The position numbers were made by a program, and so were the translations under genes. The notes under the pieces were generated by a model. It worked only from the letters and a program-made list of their open reading frames with translations. It was not told the origin of the DNA and did no database searches. From Aequorivita sp. H23M31 (GTDB lineage Bacteria; Bacteroidota; Bacteroidia; Flavobacteriales; Flavobacteriaceae), in the NCBI RefSeq assembly GCF_004022485.1, contig NZ_CP034951.1, positions 2,852,001 through 2,916,000 on the forward strand: DNA of 64,000 bases, written 5' to 3'. Below are positions 54,319 through 62,119 of this stretch, one piece after another. Position 1 is the stretch's first letter; every line of letters starts with the position of its first letter.

Positions 54319-56964
54319 ATGCGAATTAGGGAAATTAATGCTATGCGTGGACCAAACTACTGGTCTATACGTCGTCATAAATTAATTGTAATGGTCTTGG
54401 ATCTTGAAGAAATGGAGGACTTACCTTCTAATAAGATTGATGGCTTTGGCGATAGGTTAAAGATGATGTTTCCCAGTATGTACAGTCACCGTTGCTCTGT
54501 AGGTGAGCCGGGAGGTTTTTTTCAGCGTGTGGAAGAGGGTACTTGGATGGGGCACGTTATTGAGCATATCGCTCTGGAAATTCAAACTCTGGCTGGTATG
54601 GATACGGGATTTGGACGAACCAGAGGATATGGCGAAAAGGGGGTCTATAATGTTGTATTCAGTTATTTGGAAGAAAACGTGGGCCGATATGCAGCAAAAG
54701 CTGCTGTGGATATTTGTAAAGCACTCATTTCGGGTGATCATTATGATCTGGAAGCAGATATACAGCGCATGCGCGAGCTTCGGGAAAGCGAGAGATTGGG
54801 TCCAAGTACCGGCTCAATTGTTGAAGAAGCAGAAAGCAGAGGAATTCCGTGGATTCGGCTTAATAAATATTCGCTATGTCAATTGGGATATGGAGCCAAC
54901 CAAAAACGAATTCAGGCTACGGTTACTTCAGAAACAAGTAGCATAGGGGTTGAGCTTGCCTGTGATAAAGAAGATACTAAATTTTTATTAGAACAGGCTG
55001 AAGTGCTCGTGCCTCGAGGCGACATCATCTCTAGAGAAGGTAGCCTTGAAGAAGCTTGCAATTATGTTGGTTTCCCGTTGGTTGTAAAACCTATTGATGG
55101 AAATCATGGTCGGGGAATTACCGTAAATATTACCAATTACGCAGACGCTTTGGTTGCCTTTAGGGCAGCGAAGGAAGTTTCGCATAAAATAATTATCGAA
55201 AAATACATCACAGGCGAGGATTATCGACTTTTAGTTATAAACAATGTGCTGGTCGCAGCGGCAAAACGTACACCTGCCCACGTTATTGGAGACGGGAAAT
55301 CCACCATTAAGGAATTGGTTGATCTTGAAAACAGTAATCCAAGAAGAGGTTATGGTCATGAAAATGTACTTACGCAAATAACCATCAACAACCTGACCCG
55401 CACAATTCTGGAGGCTATAGGATATACGGAAGATTCCATTCCTTTAAAAGGTGAAATGGTAATCCTAAAAGATACGGCCAATCTCAGCACAGGCGGTACG
55501 GCGGAAGATGTTACGGATATTGTTCACCCTTCCAATGTTTCCATGGCTGAGCGGATTTCAAAAATTATAGATCTGGATATCTGTGGAATTGATATAATGA
55601 CCACCGATATTAGTCAACCTTTGGAAGAAACTGGAGGGGCTGTTCTAGAAGTTAATGCTGGTCCGGGATTTAGGATGCACTTAGCGCCAACCAGCGGTCT
55701 GCCACGCAACGTGGCTGCACCTGTTGTGGATAAACTTTTCCCAAAACAGGGAGATACGGGGAGAATCCCCATTATAGCTGTTACGGGAACCAATGGAAAA
55801 ACTACCACTACACGTCTGATTGCCCATATGGCAAAAATGAAAGGATATCGTGTAGGCTACACCACCAGTGACGGCGTGTATATCCAAAACAGATTATTGA
55901 TGAAAGGAGATTGCACGGGCCCTGCCAGTGCGGAATTCGTTTTGAAAGATCCCACGGTAAATTTTGCAGTACTTGAATGCGCCCGTGGCGGATTGCTTCG
56001 GGCCGGATTAGGATTTAAAAAATGTGATGTTGGAATCGTTACAAACGTGGAAGCAGACCACCTTGGATTGAAAGGTATTCATACTGTTGAGCAATTGGCA
56101 AAGGTTAAAGGTGTAATTCCAGAAACAGTTTTGCCCGATGGCTATGCCATTCTGAATGCGGATGACGATTTGGTGTATGAAATGCGGCGCGCCATAACCT
56201 GTAATCTCGCCCTTTTCTCTATGGATGAAGATAATCCCAGAATAAAGGCCCTTCAAAAATTAGGCGGTATTACTGCCATTTATGAAAATGGATATGTTAC
56301 TTTATGTCGAGGCACTTGGAAAATGCGGGTGATGAAAGCGGAGAACATTCCACTGACCTACGGTGGAAAAGCACCTTTTATGATTCAGAATATACTGCCT
56401 GCAATTATTGCTGCCAACGTAAAGGGGATTAGTATAGAGGATATGAAAATGGCGTTGGAAAGTTTTATTCCTTCTGCTTCTCAAACACCCGGACGATTAA
56501 ATCTGTTCAAATTTGAGAATTTTGATATTTTATTGGACTACGCTCATAATCCAGCGGGAATGCGGGCTCTTCAAAAATTTACAAATAATCTTGACGCAAC
56601 GGTGAAAGTTGGAATTATTGCCGGTGTTGGCGATAGAAGAGATGAGGATACAAGAGAATTGGGAAGCATCGCTGCCGAGATGTTTGATGAAATCATCATC
56701 CGTCAGGACAAGAATCTGCGCGGAAAATCGGAAGACGAACTCATCGGAATGCTAAATGAAGGAATTAAAGCAAAGGATCCCAATAAAAAAACTACAATTA
56801 TTCCTTCGGAGAAAGAGGCTATCACCTTCGCGGTAAAAAATGCTATCCCTGGTTCCCTGATAATTTGCTGTAGCGATGTAATTCCGGATGCTCTGGAGCT
56901 AGTAATGCATTTTAAAGAGCAGGAAAGGATAAATGGGAATTTTGTTGACAATAATTCTTTTTAA
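54319..56964 (+). CDS. cphA: Cyanophycin synthetase
   Basis: Makes the storage polymer cyanophycin by ATP-driven addition of Asp and Arg. The 881-residue protein has an N-terminal domain (1-160), an ATP-grasp domain (about 210-470; FPLVVKPIDGNHGRGITVNI, VLEVNAGPGFRMHLAP) that adds Asp, and a Mur-ligase-like domain with P-loop VTGTNGKTTTTRLIA (about 488-502) that adds Arg. The C-terminal lobe has DYAHNPAGMRAL and GDRRDEDTRELG. Length fits CphA1. With cphB and the isoaspartyl peptidase it gives a full synthesis and breakdown set. Confidence 0.95.
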   Translation: MRIREINAMRGPNYWSIRRHKLIVMVLDLEEMEDLPSNKIDGFGDRLKMMFPSMYSHRCSVGEPGGFFQRVEEGTWMGHVIEHIALEIQTLAGMDTGFGRTRGYGEKGVYNVVFSYLEENVGRYAAKAAVDICKALISGDHYDLEADIQRMRELRESERLGPSTGSIVEEAESRGIPWIRLNKYSLCQLGYGANQKRIQATVTSETSSIGVELACDKEDTKFLLEQAEVLVPRGDIISREGSLEEACNYVGFPLVVKPIDGNHGRGITVNITNYADALVAFRAAKEVSHKIIIEKYITGEDYRLLVINNVLVAAAKRTPAHVIGDGKSTIKELVDLENSNPRRGYGHENVLTQITINNLTRTILEAIGYTEDSIPLKGEMVILKDTANLSTGGTAEDVTDIVHPSNVSMAERISKIIDLDICGIDIMTTDISQPLEETGGAVLEVNAGPGFRMHLAPTSGLPRNVAAPVVDKLFPKQGDTGRIPIIAVTGTNGKTTTTRLIAHMAKMKGYRVGYTTSDGVYIQNRLLMKGDCTGPASAEFVLKDPTVNFAVLECARGGLLRAGLGFKKCDVGIVTNVEADHLGLKGIHTVEQLAKVKGVIPETVLPDGYAILNADDDLVYEMRRAITCNLALFSMDEDNPRIKALQKLGGITAIYENGYVTLCRGTWKMRVMKAENIPLTYGGKAPFMIQNILPAIIAANVKGISIEDMKMALESFIPSASQTPGRLNLFKFENFDILLDYAHNPAGMRALQKFTNNLDATVKVGIIAGVGDRRDEDTRELGSIAAEMFDEIIIRQDKNLRGKSEDELIGMLNEGIKAKDPNKKTTIIPSEKEAITFAVKNAIPGSLIICCSDVIPDALELVMHFKEQERINGNFVDNNSF

Positions 56965-56973
56965 TTTTCAGGA

Positions 56974-57573
56974 GTGACTAAAGTAATTTCAATATTCCTC
57001 TTGGCCGCAGCCCTGTTGATTTCCTGTAAAGAGACAAATTCGAAAAGTGATAAATCTGAGCTACCTTCTCAAAAAACGGAGAGGATTATAATTTCTGACT
57101 CAGAGGAGGATACGAGCAGTGAGATGAAGGCGTTATTGGATCGATTGGAAAATTATATCCTCACAGATTACCTGACAGAAAGAGATTTAAGAGTTATACC
57201 CAAAGACCAACGAAAAATCCAGTTATATCAAATCGACTTAAACAGCGATGGAAGAAAAGAGATTCTTTTAAATTTCATCACTAGCTATTTTTGTGGTTCC
57301 GGAGGATGTAATATGGTTTTGTTGAATGACGAACTCCAGCCCATTACAGAATTCACGGTGATGCAGACCCCAATTTATGTTGAAGATACCTTTAAAAATG
57401 GCTGGAAGGTTTTGAAGGTTCATTCTGAAGGGAAATGGCGGGAACTTGAGTATAAAAATGGTTCTTATCCTTCAAATCCATCTGTTGTTGCCGGTTCTGC
57501 CGACTCCCCTTCAAAAACAGCTACGATTCTTTTTGATAACGAAAATTCAGAAGTGAAAACATATAGTTTTTAA
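56974..57573 (+). CDS. Lipoprotein of unknown function
   Basis: Protein of 199 residues starting at GTG 56974, nine bases after cphA, with lipoprotein signal ISIFLLAAALLISC followed by KETNSKS. The mature part has a charged linker and a compact domain with QIDLNSDGRKEILLNF (an EF-hand-like or FG-GAP-like calcium loop) and CGSGGCNMVLL. Similar small lipoproteins are common in Bacteroidota without known role. Co-transcription with cphA is possible from the spacing. Confidence 0.75.
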   Translation: MTKVISIFLLAAALLISCKETNSKSDKSELPSQKTERIIISDSEEDTSSEMKALLDRLENYILTDYLTERDLRVIPKDQRKIQLYQIDLNSDGRKEILLNFITSYFCGSGGCNMVLLNDELQPITEFTVMQTPIYVEDTFKNGWKVLKVHSEGKWRELEYKNGSYPSNPSVVAGSADSPSKTATILFDNENSEVKTYSF

Positions 57574-57627
57574 AAGTAAATCCGATTAACAATCTGTAAA
57601 TAGAAAAACCATTTAATTCAAATAGCC

Positions 57628-58440
57628 ATGATTAAATTTTATTATTTATCTATTTTGGTATTCATGCTTATCAGTTGTGGCACTCAGCCTACTTATAATG
57701 ATCCAATTCCACCTCACGATGAATTTAAGATTGAGTCAAAATTAGTAAATGAAACCAGAGTAATAAACGTGTGGACACCACCTAACTACGCCGAAGGAAA
57801 CGACTCTTTTCCAGTTTTAAATATGGCAGATGGCGGAATAAAAGAGGATTTTCCACATATAGCCAACACACTTTCTGAATTGATTGAGAGTAAAAGTATC
57901 CCTCCAATAATTTTAGTAGGAATTGAAAACACCGAAAGAGGAAGAGATTTAACTGGTTTTTCTGAAGTGGAAGGAGATGCAAAATATTGTCCGCTCACCG
58001 ATGGAGCCAAAAATTTCAGAGCATTTATTACGGATGAATTATTTTCAGAAATAAATGAAAAATATAGAGTTACTGACGAAAAAGGATTGATTGGAGAATC
58101 TCTTTCAGGACTTTTCGTAATGGAAACCTTCTTTTTAAAACCTGAAGCATTCGATTTCTATATTGCAATGGATCCATCACTTTGGTGGAATGATCATTAT
58201 TTAGAAAGAAATGCAAATAAAATATTGGCAAATTTTCCAAATAAAAAGATCAGACTATGGTTTGCTGGCTCTACGCAACCAGATATTTCACCCCACACCA
58301 AAAATTTGGCAATGACTTTAAAAACAGATTCACCAAATGAATTAACGTGGAAGTACTCTGATGAACCAAACGAAAAGCACAATACCATATTTAGAGCGAC
58401 CAAAGAGAAGGCCTTGATTTGGACATTAAATGCGAAATAG
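57628..58440 (+). CDS. Alpha/beta-hydrolase lipoprotein, esterase D/Fes-like
   Basis: Putative esterase of 270 residues with lipoprotein signal LVFMLISCGTQP. The hydrolase core begins ETRVINVWTPPNY. The nucleophile elbow is LIGESLSGLFVMET, and the last segment (NEKHNTIFRATKEKAL) carries the expected catalytic His. The group includes IroE/Fes-like siderophore esterases and general acyl esterases; no siderophore genes are near, so the substrate is open. Confidence 0.87.
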   Translation: MIKFYYLSILVFMLISCGTQPTYNDPIPPHDEFKIESKLVNETRVINVWTPPNYAEGNDSFPVLNMADGGIKEDFPHIANTLSELIESKSIPPIILVGIENTERGRDLTGFSEVEGDAKYCPLTDGAKNFRAFITDELFSEINEKYRVTDEKGLIGESLSGLFVMETFFLKPEAFDFYIAMDPSLWWNDHYLERNANKILANFPNKKIRLWFAGSTQPDISPHTKNLAMTLKTDSPNELTWKYSDEPNEKHNTIFRATKEKALIWTLNAK

Positions 58441-58467
58441 GCTCAGAAATTCAATAAGTTAATCATT

Positions 58468-58680
58468 ATGAACAGAGGGGGTTTTTCTTGGAAACGCTTG
58501 TTAGGTGTTTCCCGTGCAAAATCCAACATTTCTCGAAAAATCGGAATTCCTTTGACTAAAAGTGGAAGAAATCAGAAAGTTGGGGGAATTGTTACGAAAG
58601 GCTGTTTGGGGATTTTAGCCGTTATGAGCTTGCCTTTGTTTTTGATGATTTTGATAATTATGTTCAAATTCACAACTTGA
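58468..58680 (+). CDS. Small basic membrane protein
   Basis: Protein of 70 residues: a basic N-terminus (MNRGGFSWKRLLGVSRAKSN, then KIGIPLTKSGRNQK) and one C-terminal membrane helix (GILAVMSLPLFLMILIIMF). I recall similar short proteins starting MNRGGFSWKR in Flavobacteria, which favours a real gene, but no function is known to me. It starts 27 bases after the esterase gene. Confidence 0.65.
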   Translation: MNRGGFSWKRLLGVSRAKSNISRKIGIPLTKSGRNQKVGGIVTKGCLGILAVMSLPLFLMILIIMFKFTT

Positions 58681-58732
58681 AAATTGGACTGTAAAAGATG
58701 TCTATAAAGATGTTATTTAAGAATAAATAAAC

Positions 58733-58815
58733 TCTGCGGTCTCTGCGCGCCTCTGCGTCCTTTGCCTTAAAAAAACAACCACTGAGACACAGAGAGCACA
58801 GAATCTTTTTCTCAA
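58733..58815. repeat. Dispersed CTCTGxG / CACAGAG repeat with inverted arms
   Basis: The left arm (CTCTGCGGTCTCTGCGCGCC) and right arm (CACTGAGACACAGAGAGCAC) form an imperfect inverted repeat. Related sequence lies at 60845-60935. Confidence 0.6.
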
Positions 58816-58887
58816 ACCTACTTTATCTATTATTGTCAAAAACAGGATATCCAATAATTGTCTATTCCGAATGGTTACGAAATTTAA

Positions 58888-58895
58888 TATATTTG
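58888..58895 (+). promoter_or_regulatory. -7 element (TATATTTG) before the antitoxin gene
   Basis: Exact TAnnTTTG match. It ends four bases before ATG 58900, which favours ATG 58912 as the translated start, or a leaderless transcript. No TTG at the right distance was found. Confidence 0.45.
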
Positions 58896-58899
58896 TAAG

Positions 58900-59127
58900 A
58901 TGCAGGTACAGATGGACATAGAATTTGAAAAGTTGGTGGCCATCATAAAGAAATTGCCATCAAAAAGACTCTTGCAGTTAAAAGCCGAAATGGAAAGGAT
59001 TATCTCAAAGGAGAAAGACAATGCCACTTTAAAGTCACTTCTTTTAAAAGGTCCGGTTGCAACCCAAAAGCAATTGGAAACGATAGAAGGCAATAGAAAA
59101 TCCATCAATCAATGGCGGGCGAGTTAA
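58900..59127 (+). CDS. Antitoxin of a PIN-type toxin-antitoxin pair
   Basis: Small protein of 75 residues, helical and charged (FEKLVAIIKKLPSKRLLQLK), with a C-terminal part (GPVATQKQLETIEGNRKSIN) suited to bind the toxin. It overlaps the PIN gene by 16 bases, the usual coupling of TA pairs. An internal start at 58912 (MDIEFEKLV) is possible and fits the promoter position better. No clear DNA-binding fold is recognised; the opening recalls short helical antitoxins of Bacteroidota. Confidence 0.8.
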   Translation: MQVQMDIEFEKLVAIIKKLPSKRLLQLKAEMERIISKEKDNATLKSLLLKGPVATQKQLETIEGNRKSINQWRAS

Positions 59128-59501
59128 TATTAATTGATACATCGATACTGATTGACTGGTATCGAAAAACAGATAAAGCTAATTCCGTCTGGATTAGACT
59201 TATTGAAAAAGAATATGAATTTGCCATTTCTTCCATTACGAAATATGAAGTATATGCTGGAGCCACACCGAGTCAGGTTGCATTATGGGATACAATATTG
59301 GCAACTATCCTCGTCCTCTCTTTTGATGAAAGTTGTGTAGATACAGCCGTTACTATAAATGCAGCACTTAAGCGTAATAGAAAACAAATTGACCTCGCAG
59401 ACTTGTTTATAGGTGCAACAGCAATGACCCATAATATTGGCATTGCGACATTGAATGTAAACCACTTTGAGCGTATAGATGGACTAACACTTGTTACATA
59501 A
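59112..59501 (+). CDS. vapC: PIN-domain ribonuclease toxin (VapC family)
   Basis: Protein of 129 residues with the PIN acidic residues D9 (LILIDTSILIDWY), the Glu in ITKYEVYAGA and the Asp pair region QIDLADLFIGATAM. The last acidic position is replaced by Asn (TLNVNHFERI), as in many VapC-like proteins. It should cleave tRNA or rRNA when free from its antitoxin. Confidence 0.9.
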   Translation: MAGELILIDTSILIDWYRKTDKANSVWIRLIEKEYEFAISSITKYEVYAGATPSQVALWDTILATILVLSFDESCVDTAVTINAALKRNRKQIDLADLFIGATAMTHNIGIATLNVNHFERIDGLTLVT

Positions 59502-59504
59502 ATA

Positions 59505-59527
59505 AGTTATTATTATTATTATTATTA
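59505..59527. repeat. TTA trinucleotide tract
   Basis: Seven to eight TTA units between the convergent vapC and transporter genes; the last supplies the transporter's stop codon on the minus strand. Confidence 0.8.
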
Positions 59528-60832
59528 TGAAATGGCTTTCTTCCGCTTCATAATTCCAAAGAAAGCAATATATCCATAACAAGCAATAAGCAAGATAAGC
59601 GCGAGCTTAAATCCGATATTATCGGTCAGAAATCCATACATCGGTGGGATTACTGCTCCCCCCACAATTGCCATACACAAAAGTCCTGAAGCTTGGGGTT
59701 TTAAATCCCCCAGCCCATCAATAGTCAGGGCGAATATGGTGGGGAACATAATGGAGTTAAACAGACCCACGGCGAGAATAGACCACATGGCCGTTAGTCC
59801 ATTGGTGTTCATCGAAATCAGTAACATTATAACGGCCAAAAAAGCAAATACCGAAAGTACTTTTGTGGGTTTGATAATCTTAGTTAAATATGCCCCTATA
59901 AACCGTCCCACCATCGCACCACTCCAATAAAACACAATAAAGGCTCCTACTATAGCCTTAGGGTCTATTGAACTTAAATCAGTATTTAGTAAACTTTGTG
60001 CTACGGAATTCATCGTTTCATTTTCTAGAATTATAGAAGAAAGATTCATACTCATAAAATAATTCACCAAATAACTACCAATGGCAACTTCAGCACCTAC
60101 GTAAACGAAGATCCCTAATGCCCCCAACATTACAATTTTGTTTTTTAAAAGCTTTCCATACCCACCCACCGGACTTTTTTCTAGAATCTTCGGAAGTTTT
60201 ATAAATAAGAACATCAGTGCCAATAAGCCTATAAATCCTGCGATATACAGAAAGGGCGTTTGTACGGCAGATGCTTCGGAAACGTAATAGGAACTTCTGT
60301 CCATATCTGTTAAAACTGAAATCTCTTCAGATGATTTTATAGTATCGCTAAGCAAAAATGACGCACCAATCAACGGCGCAATTGCGGTTCCCAAGGAGTT
60401 AAAAGCTTGCGAAAGATTCAAACGACTTGACGCGCCATCTTCACTTCCCAATACTGATACGTAAGGATTAGCGGCAACTTGCAAAACTGTGATTCCCCCC
60501 GCGAGCGTGAAGTAAGCCACTAGAAATATCCAAAAAACCCTTTCTGAGGCAGCAGGATAAAATAGCAAACAGCCAACGGCCATTGTCACCAAGCCCACGA
60601 TGATCCCTTTTTGGTAACCAATACGAGATAGAAGCGCACCTGCAGGAACGGAGATAATGAAATAAGCCAAGAAGAAAGCAAATTGCACCAAGCCGGCCTG
60701 AAAATAACTAAGCTCAAAAACATCCCTCAGTCGGGGCACGAGACTGTCCACCAATACGGTGATAAAACCCCATAGAAAAAATAGAACGGTAACAGTAATA
60801 AAGGCGGCGCGGAAGGATTTTTTTTCGGTCAT
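59525..60832 (-). CDS. FucP/GluP-type sugar:proton symporter (MFS)
   Basis: Inner membrane transporter of 435 residues with twelve predicted helices. Motifs of the FHS family include FLWGFITVLVDSLVPRLRDVF and FQAGLVQFAFFLAYFIISVP in the first helices and NPYVSVLGSEDGASSRLNLS in the middle. Members carry fucose, glucose/galactose or N-acetylglucosamine. The upstream neighbours on the same strand are glycosylasparaginase and a GH92 mannosidase, so uptake of an N-glycan-derived sugar is likely. Confidence 0.9.
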   Translation of the reverse strand: MTEKKSFRAAFITVTVLFFLWGFITVLVDSLVPRLRDVFELSYFQAGLVQFAFFLAYFIISVPAGALLSRIGYQKGIIVGLVTMAVGCLLFYPAASERVFWIFLVAYFTLAGGITVLQVAANPYVSVLGSEDGASSRLNLSQAFNSLGTAIAPLIGASFLLSDTIKSSEEISVLTDMDRSSYYVSEASAVQTPFLYIAGFIGLLALMFLFIKLPKILEKSPVGGYGKLLKNKIVMLGALGIFVYVGAEVAIGSYLVNYFMSMNLSSIILENETMNSVAQSLLNTDLSSIDPKAIVGAFIVFYWSGAMVGRFIGAYLTKIIKPTKVLSVFAFLAVIMLLISMNTNGLTAMWSILAVGLFNSIMFPTIFALTIDGLGDLKPQASGLLCMAIVGGAVIPPMYGFLTDNIGFKLALILLIACYGYIAFFGIMKRKKAIS

Positions 60833-60844
60833 AAAAAGTTTGGT

Positions 60845-60937
60845 TAAGGAGACTCTCTGTGTTCTCTGTGACTTTGTGGTAGAATTTTTACCACAGCCCC
60901 GCCTGCCAGACGGGCAGGGGCACAGAAGGCACGGAAG
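60845..60937. repeat. Dispersed CTCTGTG repeat with GC-rich palindrome
   Basis: Contains CTCTGTGTTCTCTGTGACTT and a GCCCCGCCTGCC ... GGGCAGGGGC hairpin (about 60896-60920), related to the repeats at 58733 and 19119. Confidence 0.6.
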
Positions 60938-60939
60938 AT

Positions 60940-61935
60940 TTATTTTTTATCATAGAAATCTGAAGGAATATTCTCGTTATTGTCGTTTTGAAATTTTGTA
61001 ACTGAAAAACCATCGTGGATTGAGTAAAACCCAGTTTCGCCTCTTTTATTTACGGCAATATATCCCACCTGAAAATCTTTATAATCTGGATTCTTATGGA
61101 TGATTCTTCCAATAGCTTCCTCACACGCTTCCTGCGGACTTTTGCCCTGGCGCATCAATTCTACAATTAAAAAACTACCCACGGTTTTTAGAACTTCTTC
61201 TCCCAAGCCAGTTGCGGTTGCACCGCCCACTTCGTTATCGATAAATAATCCCGCACCAATAATTGGAGAATCTCCCACACGGCCTGCCATTTTGTAAGCC
61301 AATCCGCTAGTGGTACAACCGCCGGCGATATCTCCATTTTTATCAATCGCCAACATCCCAATTGTATCGTGGTTTTCAATATTGATAATGGGTTTGTATT
61401 TGGAAGTTTTTTTCCACTCCTCCCAATCTTTTTTAGATTTTTCTGTTAGCAGATCAACAGGTTTAAAACCTTCGGAGATTGCGAATTTTTCCGCACCTTT
61501 CCCAGCCAAAATCACGTGGGGCGTATCTTCCATTACTTTCCTCGCCACTGAAATGGGATGTAGAATATTCTGCAGATAAACCACAGCTCCATAATTCCCC
61601 TTGCTGTCCATAATGCAGGCATCCAAGGTTACGTTGCCATCTCTGTCTGGCAGGCCACCAATACCAACCGATTGTCCCTCGGCATTGGCTTCTTCTATTC
61701 TACAACCTTGCTCTATGGCGTCAAGGGCCGACTTTCCTTGTTGAAGTGTTTCCCAAGCGGCTTGTGTGCTTTCTTTTACGTTCCATGTGGCAATAACCAA
61801 AGGGTAATTGTCCTTGCCTGTTTCAGAATTATTATCGAGAATGGGAAGTTTTTTCTCCGATGCAAAGAGTGTGCTGCCCACTGCGATTCCCAATGTTGAA
61901 AGCGATGCGTTTTGTATAAATTTTCTACGTTTCAT
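60940..61935 (-). CDS. Tat-exported N4-(beta-N-acetylglucosaminyl)-L-asparaginase
   Basis: Ntn hydrolase of 331 residues. The N-terminus MKRRKFIQNASLSTLGIAVG is a twin-arginine signal, so the folded enzyme goes to the periplasm. The autocleavage site ENHDTIGMLAIDKNG makes the Thr the nucleophile, and AGRVGDSPIIGAG forms the substrate pocket. The central HDT rather than the GTVG of isoaspartyl peptidases marks the glycosylasparaginase branch, which releases the glycan amine from Asn-GlcNAc. Encoded between a GH92 enzyme and a sugar transporter. Confidence 0.88.
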   Translation of the reverse strand: MKRRKFIQNASLSTLGIAVGSTLFASEKKLPILDNNSETGKDNYPLVIATWNVKESTQAAWETLQQGKSALDAIEQGCRIEEANAEGQSVGIGGLPDRDGNVTLDACIMDSKGNYGAVVYLQNILHPISVARKVMEDTPHVILAGKGAEKFAISEGFKPVDLLTEKSKKDWEEWKKTSKYKPIINIENHDTIGMLAIDKNGDIAGGCTTSGLAYKMAGRVGDSPIIGAGLFIDNEVGGATATGLGEEVLKTVGSFLIVELMRQGKSPQEACEEAIGRIIHKNPDYKDFQVGYIAVNKRGETGFYSIHDGFSVTKFQNDNNENIPSDFYDKK

Positions 61936-61978
61936 AGATTCTCAATTTCTGGTTCGAAGTTTCTTGGGTTCGTATTTC

Positions 61979-62011
61979 AAACCTAACAGGTCTCGAAGAC
62001 CTGTTAGGTTT
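61979..62011. repeat. Perfect 15-bp inverted repeat
   Basis: AAACCTAACAGGTCT, loop CGA, AGACCTGTTAGGTTT. It lies between the GH92 and glycosylasparaginase genes and can form a strong hairpin in either transcript. Confidence 0.9.
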
Positions 62012-62032
62012 AGTCGTGGTTCAAGCCGTCGT

Positions 62033-62083
62033 GGTTCGTGGATCCTTTCAGACGTGGTTCGTGGATCCTTTCAGACGTGGTTC
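62033..62083. repeat. 23-bp direct tandem repeat
   Basis: CGTGGTTCGTGGATCCTTTC followed by AGA occurs twice in tandem and starts a third time, next to the inverted repeat at 61979. Confidence 0.85.
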
Positions 62084-62119
62084 AAATCGTCCTAATTCCT
62101 GTTTCCTTTCGGTCCTGGC

